The notes: generated by a model not told the origin, from the sequence alone. A DNA stretch of 64,000 bases from Reyranellaceae bacterium (GCA_022844045.1 JALHMM010000021.1:1-64000); one strand, 5' to 3'. Positions 16,875 to 25,312 are shown, counted from the first letter of the stretch. Numbers and translations: made by a program.

Positions 16875-16900
16875 CCGTATTTCTAGAATGTTGGAAATAC
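16875..16900 (-). promoter_or_regulatory. ArsR-type operator upstream of MFS gene
   Basis: GTATTTC (16877-16883), ten bases, GAAATAC (16894-16900). The 14 bases TCAACCGTATTTCT are identical to those at 22322-22335 upstream of arsR. Located between 40 and 70 bases before the MFS start at 16833. Confidence 0.7.
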
Positions 16901-16909
16901 GCCGCTCTC

Positions 16910-16974
16910 TGTCATCCCGGGCGGAGCGAGGGATCCAGGCCAATCCTAGATCCCTCGCGGCGCTCGGGATGACA
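16910..16974. repeat. Family A palindromic element, copy 2
   Basis: Same layout as copy 1 with a few changes (GGGCGGAGCGAGG in the left arm). It is in the intergenic space between the MFS and ArsJ genes. Confidence 0.85.
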
Positions 16975-16979
16975 GGAGA

Positions 16980-18206
16980 CTATCGCGCGACCCGCCCCGG
17001 CGCAGTGTCGGGCGCGCGCGAGGGAAGCAGGAAGGTGATGAGCCAGCAGGCGAGCAGCATCGCCGCCGAGCCGAGCAGGCAGGCGACCATGCCGCCCCAT
17101 TGATAGAGCGCGCCCGACAGCAGCATGCCGGCGAGCCGGCCGGTGGCGTTGGCGGCGTAGTAGAAGCCGACATCCTCGGCCGCCTTCTTGGAGCCGGCAT
17201 AGGCGAGGATCAGGTAGGAGTGCAGCGAGGAATTGACCGCGAAGGGCAGGCCGAAAAGCGCCAGGCCGATGGCGACGACGAGGTCGGGCCGCCACAGATC
17301 GGGTTCGCGCAGCGCCAGCGCGAGTGCGATGGGCACCGCGGCGAGCAGCCCGGCCCAGACCCGCGCATGGGGCACCTCGCGGCTCAGCCCATCGGCGCTG
17401 CGCGCGATCATCGCCGGCGCGGCGGCCTGCACCACGCCGTAGCCGATCGTCCACGCCGCGAGGAAGGCGCCGACCTCGACGAAGCGCCAGCCGGCGGCGT
17501 AGAGGAACACCGGCAGGCCGACGACGAACCACACCTCGCGCGCGCCGAACAGGAAGACGCGCGCCGCCGCCAGCATGTTCACGCCGCGCGACTTGGCGAA
17601 GAACTCGCGCACCGACTTCGACGACTTGCCCTTGCCCAGGGCGCGCGGCAGCAGCGCCACGCCGGCGAGGAAGATCACGCCGATCACGGCGGCCATCAGC
17701 CACAGCGCCGGCTGGAAGCCCATGGCCTCGAGCAGCAAGCCGCCGACGAAGAAGCCGATGCCCTTCATCGCGTTCTTCGAGCCGGTGAACCAGGCCACCC
17801 ATTTGAAGAGCTGGCCCGAGCCTGAAGCGGACGTCGCCTTGATCGCCGACTTCGACGCGGTCTTGGTGAAGTCCTTGGCCAACCCGGCGATGCCCTGGGC
17901 GATCACCACCCAGGCGACCGAGACGGCCGTCGTCCAGGTCGGATCGAGCGCCGAGAGCATCACGAGACCGGCGACCTGCAGCGCCTGGCCGGCCGCCAGC
18001 ATGCGCGGAATGCCGAAGCGCGTCGCCAGCCAGCCGCCGCCGAGATTGGCGGCGATACCGGCGACCTCGTAGAGCAGGAACAGGAAGGCGAGCGTGAAGG
18101 GCGAGTAGCCGAGTTGGAAGAAATGCAGCAGCACCAGCATGCGCAACGCGCCATCGACCAGGGTGAAGCCCCAGTAGGACGCGGTGACGATCAGGTAGTG
18201 GCGCAT
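16980..18206 (-). CDS. arsJ: ArsJ, 1-arseno-3-phosphoglycerate efflux MFS protein
   Basis: A 408-residue MFS protein. It starts MRHYLIVTASYWGFTLVDGA and contains the segment FQLGYSPFTLAFLFLLYE, characteristic of ArsJ. The neighbouring gene upstream in the same direction is a glyceraldehyde-3-phosphate dehydrogenase. In the known pathway GAPDH uses arsenate in place of phosphate to make unstable 1-arseno-3-phosphoglycerate, and ArsJ exports it before it breaks down. The net effect is arsenate resistance without reduction. About 12 membrane helices are visible. A family B palindrome separates it from the GAPDH gene. Confidence 0.9.
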   Translation of the reverse strand: MRHYLIVTASYWGFTLVDGALRMLVLLHFFQLGYSPFTLAFLFLLYEVAGIAANLGGGWLATRFGIPRMLAAGQALQVAGLVMLSALDPTWTTAVSVAWVVIAQGIAGLAKDFTKTASKSAIKATSASGSGQLFKWVAWFTGSKNAMKGIGFFVGGLLLEAMGFQPALWLMAAVIGVIFLAGVALLPRALGKGKSSKSVREFFAKSRGVNMLAAARVFLFGAREVWFVVGLPVFLYAAGWRFVEVGAFLAAWTIGYGVVQAAAPAMIARSADGLSREVPHARVWAGLLAAVPIALALALREPDLWRPDLVVAIGLALFGLPFAVNSSLHSYLILAYAGSKKAAEDVGFYYAANATGRLAGMLLSGALYQWGGMVACLLGSAAMLLACWLITFLLPSRAPDTAPGRVAR

Positions 18207-18217
18207 GTGGTCTCTTT

Positions 18218-18341
18218 ACCTTCCCCCGGAGGGGGAAGGTGGCGCGCAGCGACGGATGGGGGATGTCGAAGACGGACTCCTGCGTTCGTCTTCGACATCC
18301 CCCATCCGCTCTTCGGGCACCTTCCCCCTCCGGGGGAAGGT
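18218..18341. repeat. Family B palindromic element
   Basis: About 124 bp with inverted CCTTCCCCCGGAGGGGGAAG ends and an inner inverted pair (GGGGGATGTCGAAGACGGA and complement). It sits between arsJ and its GAPDH gene, so it must be transcribed through or must separate the two units. Confidence 0.85.
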
Positions 18342-18358
18342 ATGAACTGTCGTGCCCA

Positions 18359-19402
18359 TCACGTCTGCCGTCCGATCACGATGTTCGCCAGGTCGACCAT
18401 GCGGCAGACGTATCCCATCTCGTTGTCGTACCAGGCGTAGACCTTCAGTAGCGTACCATCCGTCACCATGGTGCTGGGCCCGTCGACGATGGCGCTGCGC
18501 GGATCGTTGCAGTAGTCGGCGGAGACAAGCGGGCGCGTCTCGTAGCCGAGGATGCCGGCGAGCGGGCCGGCCGCGGCGTCAGCGAACAACCCGTTGATCT
18601 CGCTCTCCGTCGTCGCGCGTTTCAGCTCGAAGACGCAGTCGGTGAGGCTGGCGTTGAGCACCGGCGCGCGCACCGCGTGGCCGTTCAGCTTTCCCTTCAG
18701 CTCGGGATAGATCAGCGCGATCGCCGTGGCGCTGCCGGTCGTGGTCGGCGCCAGCGAGGTCATCGCCGAGCGCGCGCGGCGCAGATCCTTGTGCGGCGCG
18801 TCGACCACGACGTTGGTGTTGGTCGGATCGTGGATGGTGGTGATCTGGCCGTGCACGATGCCGATCGCCTCGTGCACCACCTTGACCACCAGCGCCAGGC
18901 AGTTGGTCGTACACGACGCGGCCGTCAGCAGACGGTGACGCGCCGGCTCGTACAGCGCGTCGTTGACGCCGACCACGACGTTGAGCGCGCTCTCGTGCTT
19001 GACCGGCGCGGCGACGATCACGCGTTTGACGCCGCGCGCGAAGTAACCCTCCAATGCCTCGGGCGTGAGGAACTTGCCGGTGCATTCCAGCACGATGTCG
19101 CAGCCGAGATCGCCCCATTTCACGGCGGCGGGCTCGGGTTGGGCGCTGAAGCCGATCCGGCGGTTGTCGATGCGGATGGCGCTGTCGTCCTCGACGCCGA
19201 ACGCGGCGTGCCAGCGGCCATGGATGCTGTCGAACTCCAGCAGGTGCGCGCACGCCGCGGCACCGCCCTTGATCTCGTTGACATGCACCACGTCCAGCCG
19301 GTTGGCCGCGCGCGGATCGTCACCGGGGCGCGCCACGCCGCCGAACGCCGCGCGCAGCGCCAGCCGTCCCATGCGGCCCATGCCGTTGATGCCGACGCGC
19401 AT
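18359..19402 (-). CDS. ArsJ-associated glyceraldehyde-3-phosphate dehydrogenase
   Basis: A 347-residue GAPDH. The Rossmann start is [20 protein letters not shown], the active-site Cys lies in the classic [11 protein letters not shown] motif, and the C-terminal [12 protein letters not shown] is conserved. Short variations compared with glycolytic enzymes and its position between arsC and arsJ indicate the dedicated arsenate-using isozyme. Start at 19402 follows AAGGAG, giving a correct Rossmann N-terminus. Eleven bases separate it from the stop of the arsR-arsC fusion gene, so the order is arsRC-gapdh-arsJ in one operon. Confidence 0.9.
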   Translation of the reverse strand: MRVGINGMGRMGRLALRAAFGGVARPGDDPRAANRLDVVHVNEIKGGAAACAHLLEFDSIHGRWHAAFGVEDDSAIRIDNRRIGFSAQPEPAAVKWGDLGCDIVLECTGKFLTPEALEGYFARGVKRVIVAAPVKHESALNVVVGVNDALYEPARHRLLTAASCTTNCLALVVKVVHEAIGIVHGQITTIHDPTNTNVVVDAPHKDLRRARSAMTSLAPTTTGSATAIALIYPELKGKLNGHAVRAPVLNASLTDCVFELKRATTESEINGLFADAAAGPLAGILGYETRPLVSADYCNDPRSAIVDGPSTMVTDGTLLKVYAWYDNEMGYVCRMVDLANIVIGRQT

Positions 19403-19413
19403 TTGCCGCTCCT

Positions 19414-20265
19414 TCATGCCACCGGCCGGGTCGCGTCGCCCAGCTCGTCGAGCCGCTTGCGCAGGGCCATCTCGTCAAGCGAGGCGATCGGCAGGTTGAT
19501 GAAGAGCTCGAGCCGTCGGCGGGTCATGGCGTAGAGCGCGTTGATCATCGTCGCGCGCTCGACCGCCGTGCCGGTGAACTTCGTCGGATCGGGCAGCGGC
19601 CAGGCAGAGGTGATCGGCCGCGCGCCGAGATCGGGGCAGTCCTCGCCCTCCAGCGTGTCGCAGAGCGTGATGACGAAATCCATGCGCGGCGCCTCGGGCC
19701 CGGTGAACTCGTGCCAGGACTTGCAGCGCAGATGCGCCACGTCATGGCCCAGCGTGCGCAATCTCTCGATCACCTCGGGCACCGGCGCGTCGGCCGGCTC
19801 CGATCCGGCGGAGTATGCGTTAAAGCGGCCCTTGCCGAGCTGCTCGAGCAGGGCCTGGGCGATGAGCGAGCGGGCCGAGTTGCGCGTGCACAGGAACAGC
19901 ACGTTGTATGTGGCCGTCATGCGGCGGTCCTCCTGATGGTCATCCGGAAGAAGGCGTGCGAGGTCGCGATGCAGGTCGGGGCGGCCCGCGCCGCAGGTTT
20001 CGCCGAGGAAACCCAACAGGCCGCGCAGGCCGGCGAAGCGCAGGGCGTAGATGATGGAACGACCCTGCCGCGTCGATTGGATCAGGCCCGCTTCCTCGAG
20101 CTGCGCGAAATGGAACGACAGGGTCGACGGCACCTGGCCGAGCGCTGCCGCGACTTCACCGGCGGCCATGCCCGAGGCGCCCCGGCTTGCCAGCAGGCGC
20201 ATCAGGTTGAGGCGCGTCTCCTGCGCCAAGGCGGCAAATCCGAGAGCGGCATCCCTCGATTCCAT
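19414..20265 (-). CDS. ArsR-ArsC fusion: regulator plus LMW-type arsenate reductase
   Basis: A 283-residue protein with two domains in one frame. Residues 1-100 are an ArsR winged helix ([18 protein letters not shown] ... [14 protein letters not shown]). Residues 120-283 are a low-molecular-weight phosphatase-type arsenate reductase starting [19 protein letters not shown], with the Cys-x5-Arg P-loop and a later Asp-Pro (LPDPTKF). The regulator part lacks the Cys pair of the aquaporin-linked ArsR, although CGAG is present. The start ATG at 20265 lies inside the 12-mer ATTCCATAGTTC shared with the other arsR promoter, so a bound regulator would sit on the initiation site. It reduces arsenate to arsenite with thiol partners. 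Confidence 0.88.
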   Translation of the reverse strand: MESRDAALGFAALAQETRLNLMRLLASRGASGMAAGEVAAALGQVPSTLSFHFAQLEEAGLIQSTRQGRSIIYALRFAGLRGLLGFLGETCGAGRPDLHRDLARLLPDDHQEDRRMTATYNVLFLCTRNSARSLIAQALLEQLGKGRFNAYSAGSEPADAPVPEVIERLRTLGHDVAHLRCKSWHEFTGPEAPRMDFVITLCDTLEGEDCPDLGARPITSAWPLPDPTKFTGTAVERATMINALYAMTRRRLELFINLPIASLDEMALRKRLDELGDATRPVA

Positions 20266-20270
20266 AGTTC
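20259..20270. promoter_or_regulatory. ArsR-type 12-mer over arsRC start
   Basis: ATTCCATAGTTC, identical to 3762-3773. Here it spans the start codon of the fusion gene, followed upstream by a further ATAGT copy at 20275-20279. Confidence 0.5.
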
Positions 20271-20362
20271 TCGAATAGTCCAATGGTGTGACACGCCGAT
20301 GACACCGTTGGTGCAGTGCGGCCCAATAAAGAACCGGCAGGCCAGGGGCCTGCCGGTTCTCC

Positions 20363-20427
20363 TGTCATTCCGAGCGAAGCGAGGAATCCAAGACCTTACG
20401 GGATCCCTCGCTCCGCTCGGGATGACA
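20363..20427. repeat. Family A palindromic element, copy 3
   Basis: TGTCATTCCGAGCGAAGCGA left arm and the matching GCTCGGGATGACA right arm. It lies between the divergently placed arsRC promoter and the end of the flavoprotein gene. Confidence 0.8.
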
Positions 20428-20451
20428 GCACGCGAGTCCCGGGAGATCGGC

Positions 20452-21912
20452 TCAGCCGCAGCCCTTCTTGCCCTGCATCTGCTTCTCGGCGTCGACCACG
20501 CAGCAGGCGTCGGGCACCACGGCCTTGACCTCGGCCGGCGCCGGACCGCCGCAGCAGCCGGCCGCGACCGGATCGGCCACTGCCGCCTGTGCAGCCACCT
20601 GTGGAGCGGGGCCGCAGCAGCCGGCGGCGACGGATTGCGCCTGGGCCAGCGGGCCGGGGCCGCTGCAAACGCCGGTCTCGGGCAGCACCAGCTCGACCTT
20701 GCGCGCCGCCTCGTGGTCGCCGGCGATCTCGGCGACGATCGAGCGCACCTGCTCGTAGCCGGTGAGCATCAGGAAGGTCGGCGCGCGGCCGTATGACTTC
20801 ATGCCGGCGAGGTAGAAGCCGGGCTCGGGCTGCGCCAGCTCGCGCGCGCCGTGCGGGCGCACCGTGCCGCAGCTGTGCAGGTTGGGATCGATCAGCGGCG
20901 CCATATCAGGGGGGCATTCCAGCGCCGGATCGAGCGACAGGCGCAGCTCGCGCAGGAAGTCGAGCTCGGGCCGGAAGCCCGTGGACACCACCAGCGCGTC
21001 GGCGACCACCTGGCGCGCGCAGTCCGAGGCACGCGTGGCGATGCGCAGCCGCCCGTCGACCTCCGAAAGATGTCCGATGCGGAAGCCGCTCTGAACTGCG
21101 ATCTTGCCCGAGGCGACGAGGGCGGCGAAAGCCGTGCCCAGCGCGCCGCGCGCCGAGAGCTTGTCGTTAGCGCCGCCGCCGAAGGCTTTCGCCGGATCAT
21201 CGCCGCGCAGCAGCCAGATCGCCTTGGTGCCCGGTACCTCGTCGGCGAGCCGCGCGAGATCGATTAGCGTGCCGATGGCGGAATGGCCGGCGCCGGTGAC
21301 CGCCACCGTCTTGCTGGTATAGCGCGCGCGGTCGGCGCCCAGCACGTCGGGCATGCCGTAGGCCAGCCGATGCCGCAGGTCGTCTTCGCCGATCGCCGGG
21401 CGGCCGTCGGCGCCAGCGGGGTTAGGCGCGAACCAGGTACCCGTGGCGTCGATCACCGCGTCGGCGCGCAGCGACTCCGGCCCCTTGCCGTTGCGGTAGC
21501 GTACATCGAACGGCGCGCTCTCGCGGCCCTTGCTCTTGACCTTGTCGAAGCCGACGCGGCCGACCGACGTGACCGTGCTGTTGGTGCGGATGCGATCCTT
21601 CAGCGCCGTGCGCGTCGCCAGCGGCTCGAGGTAGCGCTCGACCAGCTCGCCGCCGGTGGGATAGTCGCCGGGCTCCGGCGCGTTCCAGCCCGACGCGGCC
21701 AGCAGCCGCTCGGCCGCCTTGTCGATGTTGTATTCCCAGGGCGAGAACATCCTGACATGGCTCCACTGCCGCACCGCGTGCGCGGCGTCGGGGCCGGCTT
21801 CGAGCACCACGGGTTCCATGCCGCGCTCCAGCGCGTGCGCGGCCGCCGCGAGGCCGACGGGGCCGCCGCCGAGGATGGCGACGGTGAGCGGGCGGGTCAG
21901 CGAGTCGGGCAT
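20452..21912 (-). CDS. FAD-dependent oxidoreductase of ars operon with Cys-pair tail
   Basis: A 486-residue flavoprotein. The N-terminal FAD motif is AILGGGPVGLAAAAHAL; a second nucleotide-binding motif is VAVTGAGHSAIGTLIDLA (about 205-222). The region STGFRPELDFL is typical of flavin monooxygenase and thioredoxin-reductase-like proteins. The last 70 residues are an added tail with three Cys pairs and a terminal Cys (AAGCCGPAP, AAGCCGGPAP, DACCVVDAEK, KKGCG), suitable for binding arsenite. It lies four bases upstream of no other gene but is downstream of arsR at 21964 on the same strand. Similar proteins sit in ars loci; oxidation of trivalent arsenicals is possible, not shown. Confidence 0.7.
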   Translation of the reverse strand: MPDSLTRPLTVAILGGGPVGLAAAAHALERGMEPVVLEAGPDAAHAVRQWSHVRMFSPWEYNIDKAAERLLAASGWNAPEPGDYPTGGELVERYLEPLATRTALKDRIRTNSTVTSVGRVGFDKVKSKGRESAPFDVRYRNGKGPESLRADAVIDATGTWFAPNPAGADGRPAIGEDDLRHRLAYGMPDVLGADRARYTSKTVAVTGAGHSAIGTLIDLARLADEVPGTKAIWLLRGDDPAKAFGGGANDKLSARGALGTAFAALVASGKIAVQSGFRIGHLSEVDGRLRIATRASDCARQVVADALVVSTGFRPELDFLRELRLSLDPALECPPDMAPLIDPNLHSCGTVRPHGARELAQPEPGFYLAGMKSYGRAPTFLMLTGYEQVRSIVAEIAGDHEAARKVELVLPETGVCSGPGPLAQAQSVAAGCCGPAPQVAAQAAVADPVAAGCCGGPAPAEVKAVVPDACCVVDAEKQMQGKKGCG

Positions 21913-21929
21913 CGGGTCTGCTCCTGTCC

Positions 21930-21949
21930 TTCCAGAATCATCGAAATAG
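21930..21949 (-). promoter_or_regulatory. ArsR-type half-operator before flavoprotein gene
   Basis: TTCCAGAATCATCGAAATA, resembling the right half of the GTATTTC-N10-GAAATA operators at 16875 and 22326. It lies in the short gap between arsR and the flavoprotein gene. Confidence 0.4.
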
Positions 21950-21963
21950 CGGGGCAAAAATTT

Positions 21964-22290
21964 TTACGCGGCTTTGGGCTTGGTCAGGCCCGCGGGCACG
22001 CAGGTGCCCTCGGCGCAGCACTGTTCGACCATGTAGCCGACCAGGTCGCGCATCAGCTCGTAATTGGCGTGGCAGATCAACGTCGTGCCCTCGCGCGTCT
22101 GGCTCACCAAGCCGACCGTGATCAGCGACTTCAGGTGATGCGACAGCGTGGAGGCGGCGATGTCGAGCCGGTCCTGCAGTCTGCCCACGGCCATGCCCTC
22201 GATCCCCGCGCGCACCAGGGCGCGAAAGATCTTCAGGCGGGTCGGGTTGCCCAGGGCTTCGAGCCGGGCGGCTGCATCGTCGAGCTTCAT
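21964..22290 (-). CDS. arsR: ArsR-family regulator
   Basis: A 108-residue ArsR protein starting MKLDDAAARLEALGNPTRLK, with the helix-turn-helix ASTLSHHLKSLITVGLV and wing TREGTTLICHANYEL. A C-terminal CCAEGTC cluster is a likely arsenite site of the third or different topology from the classic ELCVCDL motif. The same operator sequence occurs before this gene and before the MFS gene at 15607-16833. Variants occur before the flavoprotein and before the MFS at 24113-25276, so it probably controls all four. Start at 22290 was chosen because the frame upstream reads through the operator. Confidence 0.88.
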   Translation of the reverse strand: MKLDDAAARLEALGNPTRLKIFRALVRAGIEGMAVGRLQDRLDIAASTLSHHLKSLITVGLVSQTREGTTLICHANYELMRDLVGYMVEQCCAEGTCVPAGLTKPKAA

Positions 22291-22325
22291 GGAGGGCAAT
22301 ATAGGGCGGGCGCGGCGGGAGTCAA

Positions 22326-22350
22326 CCGTATTTCTGGAAGTATCGAAATA
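22326..22350 (-). promoter_or_regulatory. ArsR-type operator upstream of arsR
   Basis: GTATTTC (22328-22334), ten bases, GAAATA (22345-22350). About 40-60 bases before the arsR start at 22290. Same sequence class as 16875-16900. Confidence 0.7.
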
Positions 22351-22448
22351 GAGCCGTGGAGCCGCCAGGGCCTCAGGGGCGGGTATCAGGCCCGTCATTC
22401 CCGATTCCTCTGGGGAGTTTGCGGAACAGGCTGTCTTGGACTTGCACG

Positions 22449-22532
22449 TACCCAATTCAATACCCGCAGATACCCGATCGCCGGGGCCCTAAACGAGGTG
22501 AAGAATCGGGTAAAATCGGGTATTATTGGGTA
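22449..22532. promoter_or_regulatory. Symmetric six-site operator array before Fic gene
   Basis: Three TACCC half-sites (22449, 22461, 22471) face three GGGTA half-sites (ending 22512, 22522, 22532), mirror-arranged about position 22490 with spacing of 10-12 bp, one helical turn. The flanking bases are also shared (TACCCGATC versus ATCGGGTA). The array ends 28 bases before the Fic start at 22561. The Fic protein has a C-terminal helix-turn-helix, so autoregulation is likely. Confidence 0.65.
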
Positions 22533-22560
22533 TGATATCGGATATTAGGACGCACCGGCC

Positions 22561-23616
22561 ATGAGGGAGCCCACGCTCGCAATCGGCCCGGATCTCGTGA
22601 AGCTCATCGCTGAAATCGATGAGTTCAAGGGCCGGTGGGGGGCTCTCAAGGCGCTCCCGCCAGACCGCCTCAGCGCGCTGCGCAAGGTGGCCACCATCGA
22701 GAGCATCGGCTCCTCCACGCGCATCGAGGGCTCAAACCTCTCGGATGCCGAGGTCGAGGACCTGCTCTCGCGGGCGATACATATAACGTCATTCAAGACG
22801 CGTGATGAGCAGGAAGTGGCCGGATACGCCGAGGCGATGGACCTCGTGTTCGAGGCCTATGCCGATATGCGTCTGACCGAGAACCATATCCGCCAACTGC
22901 ACCAGATCCTGCTGCGCCACAGCGTCAAGGATGCGCGCCATCGCGGTTCCTATAAGACGCTCTCCAACCACGTCGTGGCGTTCGACGCGGACGGGCGCGA
23001 GATCGGCGTCGTGTTCGCGACGGCCTCGCCTTTCGATACGCCGCGCGAGATGGAGGCGCTCGTCGCCTGGACGCGCAAAACCCTGGATGAGGAGGCGCTG
23101 CATCCAATCCTTGTCATCGCCGTTTTCATCGTGACGTTCCTGGCGATCCATCCGTTTCAGGATGGCAACGGGCGGCTCTCGCGCGTGCTCACCACGCTTC
23201 TCCTGCTGCGCGCGGGCTACGCCTATGTGCCGTACACCTCGCTGGAACGCGTGATCGAGGAGAACAAGGATCTGTACTACAAGGCACTGCGGCGTACGCA
23301 GACGACTCTCAAGAGCGAAACGCCGGATTGGGATCCCTGGGTGGGTTTCTTCCTGCGCTCCCTCAAGCGGCAGAAAGACAATCTCTCGGCGCGATTGGAC
23401 CGTGAACGGGCCGCCCAGGGCAGCGAGGCCGATCTGCCTGAACTATCGCTCCAGATCCTCAAAGCCCTGCGGGCACAAGAGCGCCTGACGATCGCGCAGC
23501 TCGCATCGATCACCGGCGCCAACAGAAACACGCTGAAGGTGCGTCTGCGCGAACTGGTCGGAGATGGGCGCGTGCGGCAGCATGGTAAGGCGCGCGCCAC
23601 ATGGTATTCACTATGA
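22561..23616 (+). CDS. Fic AMP-transferase with C-terminal HTH
   Basis: A 351-residue class of Fic protein with the complete active-site loop HPFQDGNGR at 197-205 and the inhibitory motif SSTRIEGS at 51-58 (Glu56 blocks the ATP site in the resting state). The C-terminal part (about 295-351) is a winged-helix-like domain (RLTIAQLASITGANRNTLKV). Such proteins add AMP to target proteins when inhibition is relieved. The start at 22561 follows the operator array. The stop overlaps the start of the next gene by ATGA, so the P-loop kinase-like protein is made together with it. Confidence 0.88.
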   Translation: MREPTLAIGPDLVKLIAEIDEFKGRWGALKALPPDRLSALRKVATIESIGSSTRIEGSNLSDAEVEDLLSRAIHITSFKTRDEQEVAGYAEAMDLVFEAYADMRLTENHIRQLHQILLRHSVKDARHRGSYKTLSNHVVAFDADGREIGVVFATASPFDTPREMEALVAWTRKTLDEEALHPILVIAVFIVTFLAIHPFQDGNGRLSRVLTTLLLLRAGYAYVPYTSLERVIEENKDLYYKALRRTQTTLKSETPDWDPWVGFFLRSLKRQKDNLSARLDRERAAQGSEADLPELSLQILKALRAQERLTIAQLASITGANRNTLKVRLRELVGDGRVRQHGKARATWYSL

Positions 23617-24125
23617 GCGCCGCTTCAGGGACGCAGGCTGCAGCGATGCCCTTGCTCTATCTCATCGCCGGCAAGATCGGCGCCGGCAAGTCCACGCTGG
23701 CGCGCAAGCTTGCCGAGCGGCCGGCGACCTTGCTGATCAGCGAGGACCACTGGACCTCGCACCTCTTCGCCGACCAGCTCAAGACGATCGACGACTACCG
23801 TTTGCTCTCGGCGCGGCTGCGCACGGCGATGGCGCCGCACATCGTCGCGATCCTCAGGCTCGGCCTGTCGGTGGTGCTCGACTTTCCCGCCAACACACCC
23901 GCCCAGCGTGGTTGGATGCGCGAGCTGATCGAGGAGGCGAAGGTGGCGCACGAGCTGCACCTGCTCGACATGCCCGACGCGCTCTGCCTGGAGCGGCTGC
24001 GCCGGCGCAACGCCAGCGGTGAGCATCCGTTTCAGGTCACCGACGCGGAGTTCGCGCAGTTCACGCGGTACTTCACGCCGCCATCGGCTGATGAGGGCTT
24101 CAATGTCGTGGTTCACACGCCCTGA
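23613..24125 (+). CDS. P-loop AAA/zeta-like kinase
   Basis: A 170-residue nucleotide-binding protein with Walker A AGKIGAGKSTLARKL near residues 18-32. A lid-type Arg-rich segment LERLRRRNASGEHPFQV follows later. The fold matches small ATP-dependent kinases (adenylylsulfate, gluconate or zeta-toxin-like), often annotated as ATP-binding protein. Translational coupling to the Fic gene suggests a shared job. It overlaps the convergent MFS gene by 13 bases. The start could instead be ATG 23646 (MPLLYLIAG), which begins right before the Walker motif. Confidence 0.75.
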   Translation: MSAASGTQAAAMPLLYLIAGKIGAGKSTLARKLAERPATLLISEDHWTSHLFADQLKTIDDYRLLSARLRTAMAPHIVAILRLGLSVVLDFPANTPAQRGWMRELIEEAKVAHELHLLDMPDALCLERLRRRNASGEHPFQVTDAEFAQFTRYFTPPSADEGFNVVVHTP

Positions 24126-25276
24126 TTCTTGGGGATGCGTATCAGCAGCAGCATAGCGAGCGCGCCCAGCATCAGCGCGGTCGAGACGATCAGCACACCT
24201 GCGCCCCAGCTATCGATCATCAGCGCGAAGAGCAGTGGCGCGCCGGCCTGCAGGATGCGCGCCGGCGCGCCGATGACGCCCAGGCGATAGCCGTAGTTCT
24301 GTGGCCCGAACAGCGACAGCGGCACGGTGCCGCGCGCTATGGTGATGATGCCGTTGCCCAACCCGTGCAGGATCGAGAAGGCGCCGGCGATGATGCCGCC
24401 GCCGGCGAAGGCCACGACCAGCGCGCCAATCGGATGCGTGATGGTCGCCAGCCGCGCCGAGACCAGCGGATGGAAGCGCGCCAGCACGCTGGCCTCGAAG
24501 ATGCGCGCCGCGACCTGCGCCGGCCCGATCAGCGCCGAGGCGGCGATGGCCTCGGCCGGCGTGGCGCCCGCGGCCTCGAGGATGCGCGGGAAGTGCGCGG
24601 CCATGCCGGCGGTCACCACCCAGGCCATGGCGAAGGCGGTGGCCAGCAGCACCATGGTGCGATCGATCGGCACCGTCTCGTCTTGCGCGGCCTTCTTCTC
24701 CGCCGCCGTGATCTTTGGCCTGGGCAGCAGGAAAAGATTCAGCGGCAGGCCGACGAGGATGTGTACGGCCGCCCAGGCCATGCAGGTGTCGCGCCAGCCG
24801 ATGGTGGCGATGCCCCAGGCGGTGAGCGGCCAGCCCACGGTGCTGGCGAAGCCGGCGAGCAGGGTGATGCCGGTGATCGGTTTGCGCGCCGCGGTGCCGT
24901 AGATGCGGCCCAAGGTGGCGAAGGCCGCGTCGTACAAGCCCATCGACATGCCCAGCCCGAGCGCGAGCCAGGCCAGGCCCAGCATCACCGGGCCTGTCGC
25001 CAGCGCCATGAGCACCAGGCCGATGGCGAAGACGACATTGGAGATCGCCAGCACGCCATGGCCGCCGACCGCGTCGATGCGCCGGCCGACGCGCGGCCCG
25101 AGGAAGCCGGAGATCAGCAGCGAGGCGGAGAAGGCGGCGAAGAACCACTGCGTCGAGACACCGGTGTCGCGCGCGATCACATCGCCCAGCACCGCCGCCA
25201 GGTAATAGCTCGAGGCCCAGGCCAGGGTCTGCGTCGTGCCGAGAACGATGACCGTCGGCAGCGTTCGATCGGACAT
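24113..25276 (-). CDS. MFS transporter
   Basis: A 387-residue, 12-helix MFS protein. The N-terminus reads MSDRTLPTVIVLGTTQTLAW, and the helix 2-3 loop motif is GPRVGRRIDAVGGHGV. Upstream of the start is GTTTCC-N8-GGAAAC (25293-25312), a variant of the ArsR operator, so it may belong to the arsenic regulon. The substrate is not shown by the sequence. The frame is open further upstream to 25357; the start at 25276 is chosen because it begins with a normal MFS N-terminus downstream of the operator. Confidence 0.75.
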   Translation of the reverse strand: MSDRTLPTVIVLGTTQTLAWASSYYLAAVLGDVIARDTGVSTQWFFAAFSASLLISGFLGPRVGRRIDAVGGHGVLAISNVVFAIGLVLMALATGPVMLGLAWLALGLGMSMGLYDAAFATLGRIYGTAARKPITGITLLAGFASTVGWPLTAWGIATIGWRDTCMAWAAVHILVGLPLNLFLLPRPKITAAEKKAAQDETVPIDRTMVLLATAFAMAWVVTAGMAAHFPRILEAAGATPAEAIAASALIGPAQVAARIFEASVLARFHPLVSARLATITHPIGALVVAFAGGGIIAGAFSILHGLGNGIITIARGTVPLSLFGPQNYGYRLGVIGAPARILQAGAPLLFALMIDSWGAGVLIVSTALMLGALAMLLLIRIPKNQGV

Positions 25277-25292
25277 GGCATCGTCATGCCAT

Positions 25293-25312
25293 GTTTCCAG
25301 AAAGATGGAAAC
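25293..25312 (-). promoter_or_regulatory. Inverted repeat upstream of MFS gene
   Basis: GTTTCC, eight bases, GGAAAC: a perfect inverted repeat 17 bases before the start at 25276. Similar in core (TTTCCAGAA...GGAAA) to the operators at 16875 and 22326. Confidence 0.55.
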
